From: Platanthera guangdongensis
Taxonomy: Eukaryota > Streptophyta > Magnoliopsida > Asparagales > Orchidaceae
Length of the DNA stretch: 64,000 nt
Direction of reading: 5' to 3'
Assembly (NCBI GenBank): GCA_039583875.1
Contig: CM077162.1
Location: forward strand, 57,563,675 to 57,627,674
The position numbers and the translations under genes were made by a program. This document shows, in pieces, positions 44,098-53,957 of this stretch; the stretch's first letter is position 1, and the number at the start of each line of letters is the position of its first letter. The notes below the pieces were generated by a model. The model ran no database searches. It saw only the letters and a list, made by a program, of their open reading frames with translations, and was not told the DNA's origin.

Positions 44098-47070
44098 TGA
44101 TGAAGTGTAAATATACCTAATTTTATGTACATTACTTAAGTCGTTTTATTTAATTTTTGTCATTTCTACTTGTTTTTATTCAATAAAATGCTCCTATTTT
44201 TGTAAAAATTATACTAACATGCTTTATTTTATTTGTCAGGAAAAAAAAAAAAAAGCCAAAAATCTGCAAAAATGACATGTCACGCCCGTGACATATTGGT
44301 CACGCCCGTGACCAGGGCGTGACAGCTCAAAAACCCGAAAAGAGGCCGATTTTGAAGAGGGCCACGCCCGTGTCTGATGTGCGACACGCCCGTGGCAGCC
44401 CGACACGCCCCGTGCCAGCCAGGTCAATGTTTCGCGCTCAACGTTCGTCGAACCCAAGAGGGACACGCCCGTGTCCGATATGCGCCACGCCCGTGTCCGC
44501 CCCGACAAACTGGCGCCGGCGAATCCCGAAGTCAACATCGCCTTAAAGCGCCGAATGACACGCCCACCGTCACGCCCGTGACCCTGGGGCGTGACCGCCG
44601 CGTTTTCGGCCGGAAAGTCAAATCGCCGTCAAATCCGTCAAGTCGCCGAATCCCGCGGTAAATAGTGCTGACACGCCCCCCGACACGCCCGTGTCGGAGG
44701 GCGTGTACTTGGAAATTTTTGCCTATAAAAAGGCAGCTGCTGTATGAGTTAAGGGTTCCAAAAATCCGAACCATTTTGATGTATAAGGGCTGCCGTTAGA
44801 GCTGCTTTAGTGCTATGTAAGGATTCTCTTCCCCCTTTTTGAATTTAGTTTGTTTAAGCTCCTGTAATCAACTTCTGTTATTAATAAAATAGCTATTTTT
44901 CTCATCCTCATATGCTCTGAATTTTCTCTAAAGGCCTCCTTTACTTCAATCTTATACACTTTCATGTTTTAAAACGCAAATGTTCTCGTTTTCTTTCCAA
45001 ATATAACAAAACTTATAGCCGTTACTATGCCGATTTTCATTCTCACTCTTTAAATTTGGTTAGATTTAGGATTTTCATACTTTAAAAAGCATTCTTATGA
45101 ACATGTTAAACTTAAAAAAGGTGATTTTAACCTCTCTTAACTTAGCTTTTAATTTGTTTTAATTATAAAACTATTGCTTATTTTAGCTTACTCTCACTTT
45201 TTAAACCATTTTACAAGGCTATAGTAATGTATAAATTGTTATTTTTATTTTTCATCAACTTTCATTTTAAGTAGTTACAAAAAAATATTTTCGCTCGAAC
45301 AATTTTTATTTTCACTTTTTTAGCATTTCTATCAAAATCTAACGGTAAAAATGTAACCGTTTTAAATTTTTCGGGCACTTGCCTTTCTCACTTTATTTGA
45401 AAACTTTTTGCTCAAACAATTCTTATTTTGCCTTTTTATGCATTTCTACTGCATTCCAGCGGTAGAAATGCAGTCATTTTAATTTTCGATAACTTTGATT
45501 TTTGCAATTATTTTAGCACGAGTGTGTGCGTGTATGAGATATTTTTCAGCTCCTAAGTTAAATTATGCAAGTGTGTGTGTGTGTGTTTATTTATGTCGAG
45601 TGCGTGAGTAGTTCTATTCAAGTAGAGTGCGTGTGTTGTTTTTATTTTTCCGCCTACTCATTTGAGTTAATTGGCTGGATTCTATTCAAGTAGAGTGCGT
45701 GTGTTGTTTTTATTTTCCGCCTACTCATTTGAGTTAAATGGCCGGTCTGTATTTTCAGTCCTACTCGTTTGAGTAGGACTTGTGATTTTCAATCTTTGTT
45801 TTTATTTTTCCGCCTACTCACTTGAGTTTAATGGCTGGATTTGATTTTCCGCCTACTCGCTAGGAGTTTAATGGTCGGACTTTATTTTAATGTAAAATAT
45901 TTAAGAAAGCCCTGTAATCGCATTTATTTTCTCCTGCTCGTTTGAGTAGGACTCGCTTTCATTTCAGTCCTACTCGTTTGAGTAGGACTTGCAATTTTCA
46001 GCTTTAATTTTCCGCCCCCACTCGTTTGAGTGGGACTTGCAAAGTTCATTTATGCACTTTTCAGCTTTCATTTCCCGCCCCCACTCGTTTGAGTGGGACC
46101 TGCAAATGTCAATTATTCAATTTTCTCTTATGTGTAAATTAGTTTTATTTCTTCCTTTTATATGTTTGAATGAGTGCGGGTGTGTTTATTTGTAATAACT
46201 TTTCTAAAATTAGGTTATTTTGCTTTTCTTCTTATTTTCTTTATAACCTTTCAGCGAATAGTTTAGGACGCTCGCACAACCAATCATATAAGCTATCCCC
46301 ATTCCGATGAGTGGCTAATTTCTTTTAGCCCTCGGTATCGAAGAGCTTTGGGATCTAAAATGTTTTAAATAACCAAATGTCTAATTTTTCAATTTAATTA
46401 AAAACTTAAGGTTTACCCCGGGTTAACGACGCGTAGACCCACATATCGATGTGTGGGCTCTATTTCCGTTATCCATACGCTAGCTAGCCGAGAGGCCGTG
46501 CATATGGACAGATCACCCCTGGGTAGATAGAGTTCCGCACTAACCCTCGAGAGAGGAGGCGCGCTAACTCTACCGGATCGGGTTCCCCACCCAATAGCGG
46601 GGTTCTTAGCGTACTGCGGGCATTAAGGGGAATCCTTCGTCGGACGAGAGCCCGGTCGAATAGCCTTAATGTCTAGGTGAGCGATATTCCTAGAGATAGG
46701 TGAGCTCATTATTTTGAACCTCCACGGCCAAGTTTCCGCATTAATTAAATTGAAACTTTAGATATCTAGTTATTCAAATCTATTTTAATCCTAACGCAAT
46801 TCGATACCGGGAGTTATCTCTTCATCGACTACTTTCTTAAAATCTATTTTCGTTCTTATTTTACTTAAAACCCTCAACTTCTATTTCGGTAAAATAATAG
46901 TGTTTTCGGAGGAGTAGGGGTAATCAACCCGTTCCCGGGAATAATACGACCTCGGTATTCTCCCGAATATCGAGTACTACTTGCGATAGGTGCACTTGCC
47001 TCATCTAGCAAGCCCGCGGCGATCGACTCACCGAACCAACCACAGTACGAGTCTGTTCGCGGGCCAATCA
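44098..47070 (+). repeat. Athila 3' LTR (2,973 bases)
   Basis: Same order of parts as the 5' LTR: palindromes (about 44280-44696), TATA at 44724, hairpins (about 45651-46098), structured block to the CA end at 47070. Differences from the 5' LTR: T at 44585, A near 45321, A at 46491, plus run-length changes. Confidence 0.95.
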
Positions 47071-47075
47071 ACCAC
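47071..47075. other. Target-site duplication, right copy (ACCAC)
   Basis: Directly after the LTR end CAATCA; pairs with 21244-21248. On - the Tat frame resumes through it (VTSQVV, then the left piece). Confidence 0.95.
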
Positions 47076-47735
47076 CTGCGAGGTTACCTTAGCCAATGCT
47101 TTCACCTCCAGCCACTTTGAAAAGTAATCCACCATGACTATCAGGAACTTCCTTTGGCCACTTGCTTGGGGAAAGGGGCCCACCAGATCTAGTCCCCATA
47201 TAGCGAATGGCCAGGGAGCTGTGATGGTCCGCAACCTCTGGGCCGGGAGGAGCTGAAGAGGGGCGAACTCCTGGCACTTTTGGCACTTTTTCGCAAATTC
47301 CTCCGCATCTCTCCTAAGGGTAGGCCAAAAGTACCCCTGCCTCAGCACCCTCCCCTCTAAAGTCCGGCTCCCCGAGTGACTTCCACATTCTCCGGAGTGG
47401 ATCTCTTGCAGAACCCTAGGAGCCTCTTCCTCTGACACACACCTGGCCAGCAATCCTGTCAAGGTCTTGCGATATAAAACTCCATCCATCAATAGGTAGT
47501 ATGCCGACTTGTATCTGGTGTGCTTCTTGTCGAGCTCCGTCGCGGGTAACTGTCCTGATGCCAAAAAAGTGATAAAGGGGTCCATCCACGACCTTTGTTG
47601 GCACACTTCCATAAGTTCTCCTTCCTTTATGGACGGTCTGAAGAGTTCCGTCACCGTTCCCCCGACCGAGGGCCGTGCTTGGCGAGTTGGTCGGCCTGGG
47701 TGCTCTCCTCTCTCGGGACGTGTTGAATTGAGAAA
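47071..47735 (-). pseudogene. pol: Tat integrase, N-terminal part
   Basis: Open on - from about 47735 to the insertion point. Zinc-binding region: EIHSGECGSHSGSRTLEGRVLRQGYFWPTL ... CQKCQEFA (about 47270-47430, H-H-C-C). First catalytic Asp in WGLDLVGPFPQ (about 47185-47215), then VDYFSKWLEVKAL. The segment linking to the preceding RNase H (47660-47735) is out of frame owing to a small change in a GAGAG run near 47710. Its continuation is 20508-21248. Confidence 0.92.
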
Positions 47736-48112
47736 CTTCAGAACTGCCCTATGATGTCCTTGACCTTTCCCAAATACAGCTGGAGGGCTGGCTCCCTTGC
47801 CTCGAACTCCCCTTTGATCTGACCTGCCACCACCATGGAGTCCGTCGAGGCCTCAATGTCTTGTATGCCCAGCTCCCGGGCTAACCTCAGCCCTGCAATG
47901 ACCGCCTCGTATTCTGCCTGGTTGTTGGTGACTGCGAAATGAATCTTCAAGGCTTGCTTAATCTGGGTCCCTCCGGACTGGTCAAGACCACTCCCCCCAC
48001 CCCCAAAAGAGTTTCTTCCCGACGCTCCATCCACTAACATTTTCCAAGCTGCTCGAGGGGGCGTCTCCGCTTCTCGGACCTCGACCACATAGTCTGCCAA
48101 GAAATCGGCCAC
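47736..48112 (-). pseudogene. Archaeal-type second RNase H of Tat
   Basis: On - it reads MADFLADYVVEV ... WKMLVDGASGRN (first Asp, about 48015), NNQAEYEAVIAGL (Glu, about 47915) and EASTDSMVVAGQ (Asp, about 47840). This is the extra RNase H placed between the RT-linked RNase H and integrase, characteristic of Tat elements and related to archaeal/plant host RNase H. Motifs are intact. The frame ends at 47738 at the GAGAG-run change. What it adds beyond the first RNase H is not firmly established. Confidence 0.88.
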
Positions 48113-48633
48113 CGCCTGCGCCTGATGGCGAGCCGTGGAACGAAGACGAGATCAAATTCGCTGAGCTCTATTGACCATTTTGCCAGCCTCCCCGAATGCT
48201 CTACCCCGCTCAAGATGTTACAGAGAGGGTGGTCAGTCACCACTCGGATGGAGTGTGCCTGGAAATACGGTCTGAGCTTTCGGGCCGAGACGATGAGGGC
48301 AAATGCTAACTTTTCCAGGATGGGGTACCCGAGTTCCGCCTTCTTCAGGACCCTGCTCACGTAATAAATTGGGAATTGTTTCTTTCCTTCTTCATGCACA
48401 AGAACCGAGCTTACCGCCTCCATCCTACCCCCAAATATAGGAACAGGTCTTCGGCTTCCCTTGGTCCCTGGAGTAAAGGCGTCTGGGTAAGCTGCTGCTT
48501 TATGGCCTGAAAAGCCGTCTCGCACTCCGTGGTCCACTCGAAACCCTTACCCCCTCGCAGCGTTCGAAAGAAGTGCGAGCATCTCTCCCCCACCCGGGAA
48601 AGGAACCTGCCCAGCCCGACCAACTTTCCTGTG
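48113..48633 (-). pseudogene. pol: Tat reverse transcriptase end and RNase H
   Basis: On - it starts abruptly at 48633 within the segment QCLTGKLVGLGRFLSRVGE, typical of the RT thumb in Tat elements. It continues through FEWTTECETAFQAIKQQL into an RNase H-like region (YYVSRVLKKAELGYPILEKLAFAL, RPYFQAHSIRVVTDHPL, SGRLAKWSIELSEFDLVFVPR). Frame breaks lie near 48470 and near 48125, before the second RNase H. The RT palm, protease and gag are absent, because 48634 is the first base of Copia D. Confidence 0.88.
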
Positions 48634-49602
48634 AGACACTGGAGGGAAATCTTATACTTTAGTAGTTGTAGATGACTTCTCTAGATTCACATGGGTGTTC
48701 TTTCTGAGGAAGAAGTCTGATAACTTTAAGTGTTTGACATAGTTTCTCAAATGCATACAGACTGAGTTCAACACTCGCATTGCCCTGATCAGAAGTGATC
48801 ATGGGACAGAGTTTGATTCTCTTCTTATGAAAGAGTTCTGTCAAAGTGAAGGGATCAGACACACTTTCTCAGCTCCTAGAACTCCTCAACAAAATGGGGT
48901 AGCTAAAATGAAAAATAGAACCCTTATTGAATCTGCTACTATATTGTTGTTAGATGCTCACCTTCCTCTATCCTTTTGGGCAGAGGCAGTGAACACCTTC
49001 AACTATGTGTTGAATAGAAGTTTAATACATAAACTGAAGGGCAAGACTCCCTATGAATTACTCAAAGGGAAGAAACCTAAAGTAGATTATTTTAAAATCT
49101 TTGGTTGTATTTATTACATTCATAATAATGACAAGAAATACATAGCAAAATTTCAAGCTAAAGCTGATGAAGGAGTGTTTCTGGGATACTCCATGATCAG
49201 TAAAGCTTATAGGGTGTATAACAAATCAACTCTTAAAATTGAAGAATCTGTTCATGTATCTTTTGATGAAACTAACATGTCATACAAGGAGAAAGAAATT
49301 TCTACCATAAGCTCTTTGCAGGTTCCACCACTGTGTGAGTCTATGGATGGACTGAACCTTAGCCAAGAGGTACCAAACCATCCTACTCCACAGGTTGCTG
49401 AAGATAGTGAAGAGGAAAGTTAAGAGGAAGTGGCTGAACTTCTCCCAACATCTAGTATCATTCCCAAGCGCAATTAAATACTGAAGCTGTTGCTCAACCA
49501 ACTCCATCAACTGATCTTGTCACACTTAGAGATCACCCCAGATCTCAAGTAATTGGAGACATCTCAGTAGGTGTACAGACGAGGCATCAACTCAACCAAG
49601 AC
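48634..49602 (+). pseudogene. pol: Copia integrase, element D
   Basis: Starts in the core after the first catalytic Asp (lost), at the YTLVVVDDFSRFTW-like segment. Second Asp in IRSDHGTEF-like DNA (48786-48815), Glu position in PQQNGVAKMKNR (48880-48915), where the usual AERKNR reads AKMKNR, so the catalytic Glu is replaced by Lys. The open part 48827-49423 continues through the C-terminal region. Stops occur at 49421-49423 and near 49476. Out of frame at 48640-48826. Confidence 0.85.
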
Positions 49603-50758
49603 TTGATGCATGCATGTTTTCTATCTCAAATTGAACCTCTCACCATTCATGAGGAAGAGCAAGATCCCCACTGGATCATTACAATGCAAGATGAACTCAA
49701 TCAGTTTGAGAGATGTCGAGTGTGGGATTTGGTTCCAAGACCCCATAACTACCCAGTTATTGGAACCAAATGGGTCTACAGGAACAAGTTGGATGCCCAA
49801 GGCAACATAGTGAGGAACAAGGCTAGACTTGTTGCTCAAGGCTACAGACAAGAGGAAGGAATAGACTATGACCAAACCTTTGCCCCTGTTGCAAGGTTAG
49901 AGGCCATTAGGATATTCCTTGCCTATGCAGCTTACAAGAGATTCAAGGTCTACCAGATGGATGTCAAAAGTGCATTCCTGAATGGAGTACTTCAAGAAGA
50001 GGTTTATGTAGAACAACCTCCAGGTTTTATCTCTCCAACTCAACCCTCTTTTGTTTTCAAATTGAATAAAGCTCTCTATGGTTTAAAGCAAGCTCCAAGA
50101 GCTTGGTATGAGACCCTAGCAAGCTTTCTTTTAGAGCATTAATTTATAAGAGGAACCATAGATAAAACACTTTTCACAAGACATCATAAGGACCAAATTT
50201 TGTTAGTACAAATTTATGTGGATGACATTATTTTTGGGTCTACTGATCCCAAATTGTGCAAGAGGTTTGCTGACCTCATGCATTCTAAATTTGAGATGAG
50301 TAGCATGGGTGAGCTTTCCTACTTCCTTGGTCTCCAAGTGAAGTAGCTCCCAGATGGTATCTTCCTCTCCCAAGCTAAGTATGCTAAAGAGCTTATCAAA
50401 AGTTTGGATGGGTGATGCTTCAGGGATGAAAACCCCTATGGCTACAAATGCTGTTGTGGATTCTGATGCAGCAGGGAAACCAGTGGATCAGAAAAATTAT
50501 AGGGCAATTGTTGGATCCCAATTATACCTAACAGCTAGCAGACCTGATATAATGTTTGCCACATGCCTTTGTGCTAGGTTCCAAGTGAACCCTAAAGAAT
50601 TTCACCTTATTTTCCTAAAAAGAAATTTTGAGATATATAAAAAGTTGCCCTACTCTAGGACTCTGGTATCCTGCAGAGTCAGAGTTTGATTTAACTGGAT
50701 ACTCAGATGCTGACTATGCTGGATGTAGAGTGGACAGGAAAAGTACCTCTGGAACATG
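49603..50758 (+). pseudogene. pol: Copia reverse transcriptase and start of RNase H, element D
   Basis: RT from [22 protein letters not shown] (49720) through [11 protein letters not shown] (49955-49990) to [10 protein letters not shown] (50214-50243). A TAA at 50140-50142 replaces Lys/Glu in LLEHKF, a TAG at 50344-50346 sits in LQVK, and a small deletion is near 50398. RNase H begins near 50690 (the YSDADYAGC-like segment at 50700-50730) and is cut at 50758 inside GTCQFLG by element F. Its continuation starts at 63543. Confidence 0.88.
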
Positions 50759-50759
50759 T
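50755..50759. other. Target-site duplication of element F, left copy (CATGT)
   Basis: CATGT before the LTR start TGTTGGG, against CATGC after the 3' LTR. The D family sequence at this point is GGAACATGCCAG, so the original site was CATGC and this copy carries C to T at 50759. Read one base differently, ACATG would be a perfect duplication, but the LTR would then not be TG..CA. Confidence 0.75.
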
Positions 50760-50889
50760 TGTTGGGTCCATTGGTTTAAATGTACCTGATTTGAAGAAGC
50801 CTCACCCTACTCAATGATATACATCAAAATGTATTTGATGTGTTTTGAGTTTAGTTGTGCATGGAAAGCTGAAAAGTTTCTAAGTCCAT

Positions 50890-51715
50890 GTGTCGACACC
50901 CAGAAGAAAAGTGTCGACACTTAAGAAGACTTGTGTCGACACCCAGACAAGCAGTGTCGACACTTGGAGTAATTTTGTCGACACCAGGGATGCAGAGTCG
51001 ACACCAGACAGAATGTGTCGACACATACAGGATGTGTCGAAACTCATTGAAGAAATGTCCAGTGAAGAAGTGTCGACACTTGGAAGCAGTGTCGACACCT
51101 AGAGGAACTTTGTCTACATCAGAAAGTGTCGACAATTGGAGGCTGTGTCGACACTCAGCAAATTTCAACAGAGTCTAAGTATATGTGTCGACATAATGAA
51201 GAATGTGTCGACACACAGTAGAAGACTCAATACATGAAGAAAGTGTCGACACTAGGAGGCTGTGTCGACACTCAGCAAAGTTCAAAAAATTCTAAGTACA
51301 AGTGTCGACACAAAGGAGATGTGTCGACACTCAGCCAAAGTCTCAACAGAAGAAGAATGTGTCGACACAAGGAGCTGTGTCGACACTCAGCAAGTATCAA
51401 CACAGAAGGCATGTGTCGACATCAAGAAGATGTGTCTACACTGAACAAGTTCAACACAAGAAGATGTGTCCACACAAAGGAGTAGTGTCGACACTTAGCA
51501 GAATTCAACTAAGTACTGAAGAACAAGGTGTTGTGTCGACACACAATATCAGTGTCGACACATATTGAAGAAGCTGTGTCGAGAAGTAAAATCTACAACA
51601 CAAGGAGTTGAGTCGACACCTTGAAGGGAAATGTCGACACTTAGTCTACTTGTGTCGACACTTAGTCTATAAGTGTCGACACTTAAAGACAGACTGTCTC
51701 GACACTTTCAGACAG
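50890..51715. repeat. GTGTCGACAC palindrome array, 5' LTR of F
   Basis: More than 30 copies of the perfect decamer palindrome GTGTCGACAC or one-off variants (GTGTCGACAT, GTGTCGAAAC, GAGTCGACAC, TTGTCGACAC) in about 825 bases. Spacing is irregular, mostly 17-25 bases, with AAGAAG- and CAGCAA-rich spacers. All lie upstream of the TATA box at 51840. Each copy contains GTCGAC and a CpG. Confidence 0.95.
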
Positions 51716-51839
51716 TTACAGATATTTCAAGAAGTGACTGGATGACATGACAGCTGCCATTCCAGCCAGTCTACTACAACTGTAAGAGTTGTCAGAAAGC
51801 TGTTAGGAACCGGATCAGCCGGTCACCATGAAGAAGGCC

Positions 51840-51849
51840 TATAAATAGG
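51840..51849 (+). promoter_or_regulatory. TATA box of element F 5' LTR
   Basis: TATAAATAGG within GCCTATAAATAGGC, about 125 bases after the last palindrome. The 3' LTR copy is at 62706-62715. Position fits a U3/R boundary some 30 bases downstream. Confidence 0.75.
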
Positions 51850-52686
51850 CTTATTCTGTCAATAGAAGAAGATGATTGAAGACAGTTTAAGACCAATCAA
51901 TTGAAGTGATCAAAAGATCTAAGAAGTTGGAGAGAGGGAGAGAGCTCCTTCCAAGAAGACAGCTGTTGGAACCAGGCTGTGAAGAAGGTTTCAGAGTGAG
52001 ATATGAAACTTAAGTTGCAGAGATTGAAGATCTGCTGCATAGAGAAACAACCCTATTGTGTTCTACATTCAAGAAGCTTTGAAGAAAGCCAAGTGAGGTT
52101 GATCTCAGCAGAGTTCTTTCAAGAACTCATCAAGAACATGTCAACTCTTCTCTCTTATTCAGAGTTGTAGGTATATACATTGTATTCTTAATTTCTTGTA
52201 GGATCCTTAGGGATCTGAGTTGTAAGCCTGTAATTATAAAGGCTGAGTGGTAGGGCATGTGTGCCTGCTTGTAGGAGATCTATTCCTCTGAGTGTAGGCC
52301 TGTTGTGGCTGAGTGTAGGCCTTGTTGAAGGCTGAGTGTAGGTCTTTGTGAAGACTGAGTTGTAGGGCCTTGGGCCTGAGCTGTAGGAACCATTTGGGGT
52401 TCTGAGTGTAAGATCTGAGGATCTGAGGTATAGTGGAGGAGTTTGGCCGAATCTAGTACACTACTAGATAGGCGAAGGGGGGAAAGTGGATGTACCCAAA
52501 CCTTAGGGAACCACTATAAATCTGTGTGTTCACTGTATGCATGTTTATTATGTGATTGCTGATTGATTGCTGTGAAGAATTAGTTATAAATCTGTGATAT
52601 AATCTGCCTAAAAGTTTAAAAAGATTAAGTCACCTATTCACCCCCACCCCCACCCCACTAGGTGATTAGGTACAATTTCTTTCAAG

Positions 52687-52698
52687 TGGTATCAAAGC
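52687..52698 (+). other. Primer-binding site of element F
   Basis: TGGTATCAAAGC, one base different from the initiator Met-tRNA complement TGGTATCAGAGC, two bases after the LTR end. Confidence 0.9.
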
Positions 52699-52787
52699 GA
52701 GGTTGCACAAAAAGGACTTAACTGTCTGAGTAGATCCTGTTGGCAGATTCAGTATAAGTAAAGTGCATAATCAAGAAAATCAAGAAA

Positions 52788-53957
52788 ATGGGTTCAACAG
52801 AGAATCATAAGGAACTTGGATCCATGAAGTTGCCCATTTGCAGAAAAGAGATTTTTGGCATCTGGAAAGAAAGGGTGAGACTGTTTATGGAAGATTCAGA
52901 CCCTAGAATTTATATCACAGTTAAAGAAGGGCCATATGTGCCTATGAAGGTTTCAGTCCTGGATGCAAATCAGAGAACACCTAAATACTTTTCTGAAATT
53001 ACAAAAGATGAGATTATTCTGGCCACCAAGGACAAAGGGGCTCAGAATATCATTGTAAGTACCATAGATGATGCTACATTTCAGAACTTGATACACTGTA
53101 AGACATCAAAGGAGATGTGGGATACTCTGATAGTGTATATGGAGGGTTCAGAAGAAGTTATACAGGACAGAAAGTCTTTGTTAAACCAAGAATATGAGAG
53201 CTTCAGACAAGGCTGGTCTGATAGCATAACAGAATGCTATAAGAAATTCTATAGGATAGTTAATGAGTTAATGTCCTATGGAAGAGATTTCAGCAATTAT
53301 GAGCTGAATGATAAGTTCTTGAGGTCCCTAACAAAGGATTTGGACACCAAGATCTGTGCCATAAGGGAAATGGACAAGTTAGCAGATATTCCTCCTCCAA
53401 TATTATTTGGAAAGCTGTTGTCCTATGAGATGCAGTTGATGGTAAGGAAAGAAGAGGAGAAGACTACCAGAATTGAGAATAAAGAAAGAGTTGTGACATT
53501 CAAGACAGAAGCCACCAGGAAATACAAAAGTAAGTCTCCATCTCTACCTCCAAAGATTGCTGAGACTGAGTCAGATAAATCAGAAGGCAGGAATTCTGAA
53601 AGCAGTGAGAGTGATGAGGATTTTGCAGCTTTCACAAGACACTTTCAGAAGTTTCTAAAGAAGAAACAGTGGAGGTCAAAGCCATCCATTTCACAGGGAA
53701 AAGATGACTATTATCAGAACAAGAAGTCATCAAAGAAAGACAGGAGAAAGCCCAAGTCAAGCAAAGCAACTTTATCAAAAATTGTATGCTATTACTGTAA
53801 CAGACAAGGACATGTTGTTGCTGACTGTCCAGAGAAAAGGAAAGAGTCTAATGATAAGAAGAAGATTCAAACCAAGGGCAAAAAGAAAGGTCCTTTGTTG
53901 CCAAGAAGGACAAAAGCCTGTCAGACATATCATCTTCAGAAACTGATTCAGAAGTAG
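52788..53957 (+). CDS. gag: Copia Gag, element F
   Basis: A 389-residue open frame starting MGSTENHKELG, 90 bases after the primer site. FGIWKERVRLFMED (about residue 24-36) is the capsid entry motif. The UBN2 region follows (SKEMWDTLIVYMEG, SITECYKKFYRIVNEL, PPPILFGKLLSYEMQL). An acidic Ser/Glu stretch lies near residue 270, and a CCHC knuckle CYYCNRQGHVVADCP near residue 340. It ends in a Lys-rich tail. The frame ends at 53957 just before an acidic segment that continues in another frame, so a one- or two-base change truncates it. Confidence 0.9.
   Translation: MGSTENHKELGSMKLPICRKEIFGIWKERVRLFMEDSDPRIYITVKEGPYVPMKVSVLDANQRTPKYFSEITKDEIILATKDKGAQNIIVSTIDDATFQNLIHCKTSKEMWDTLIVYMEGSEEVIQDRKSLLNQEYESFRQGWSDSITECYKKFYRIVNELMSYGRDFSNYELNDKFLRSLTKDLDTKICAIREMDKLADIPPPILFGKLLSYEMQLMVRKEEEKTTRIENKERVVTFKTEATRKYKSKSPSLPPKIAETESDKSEGRNSESSESDEDFAAFTRHFQKFLKKKQWRSKPSISQGKDDYYQNKKSSKKDRRKPKSSKATLSKIVCYYCNRQGHVVADCPEKRKESNDKKKIQTKGKKKGPLLPRRTKACQTYHLQKLIQK

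Larger units (their letters stand above)
21249..47070 (+). mobile_element. 25.8-kb Athila-lineage element with three internal domains
   Basis: Bounded by LTRs 21249-24228 and 44098-47070, both starting TGATGAAGTG and ending CCAATCA, and by ACCAC duplications. The tRNA-Asp-type primer site is at 24235 and the polypurine tract AAGTATGGGGG at the 3' end. Athila assignment rests on the FMDDFSV reverse transcriptase box, the DLGAS protease site and the [14 protein letters not shown] integrase segment. Instead of one interior it has unit 1 (24229-31523), unit 2 (31603-37815) and unit 3 (37895-44097), joined by two identical 79-bp junctions. Units 2 and 3 begin mid-gag. No envelope-like ORF was found. 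A usual single-interior version would be about 13 kb. Confidence 0.93.
14400..48633 (-). mobile_element. Tat-lineage Ty3/Gypsy element, split by the Athila element
   Basis: Left piece 14400-21248, right piece 47071-48633; 21249-47070 is the inserted Athila element. On - the right piece reads end of RT, RNase H, a second archaeal-type RNase H, then the integrase N-terminus. The left piece continues the integrase to its stop at 20508, then the tandem array, antisense genes and the 3' LTR ending at 14400. Dual RNase H, extra antisense ORFs and tandem repeats after integrase are known features of Tat elements. Gag, protease, most of RT and the 5' LTR are missing: the element stops at 48633 against Copia D. 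14400-20500 is clearly more GC-rich than its neighbours. Confidence 0.85.
50760..52684 (+). repeat. 5' LTR of element F (1,925 bases)
   Basis: Starts TGTTGGGTCCATTGG, ends TTTCTTTCA. Order: about 130 bases of leader, the GTGTCGACAC array (50890-51715), TATA (51840), a run of 'CTGAGTGTAGG' words (about 52270-52440), 'gtacccaaaccttagggaaccac', and a C-rich run (52639-52656). Relative to the 3' LTR it lacks about 16 bases near 50870. Confidence 0.93.

Noticed and set aside
50888..51568. Open frames reading MCRH/MSTL-type peptides in both strands across the LTR of F (also 61701-62434 and 10524-10875)
   Set aside because: They are translations of the GTGTCGACAC palindrome; all frames stay open because the repeat lacks stops. 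No gene evidence.
50890..51715. CRISPR-like look: short repeats with unique-looking spacers
   Set aside because: The decamer is too short, spacing is irregular, and it lies inside a plant LTR retrotransposon with duplicated LTRs; there are no cas genes.
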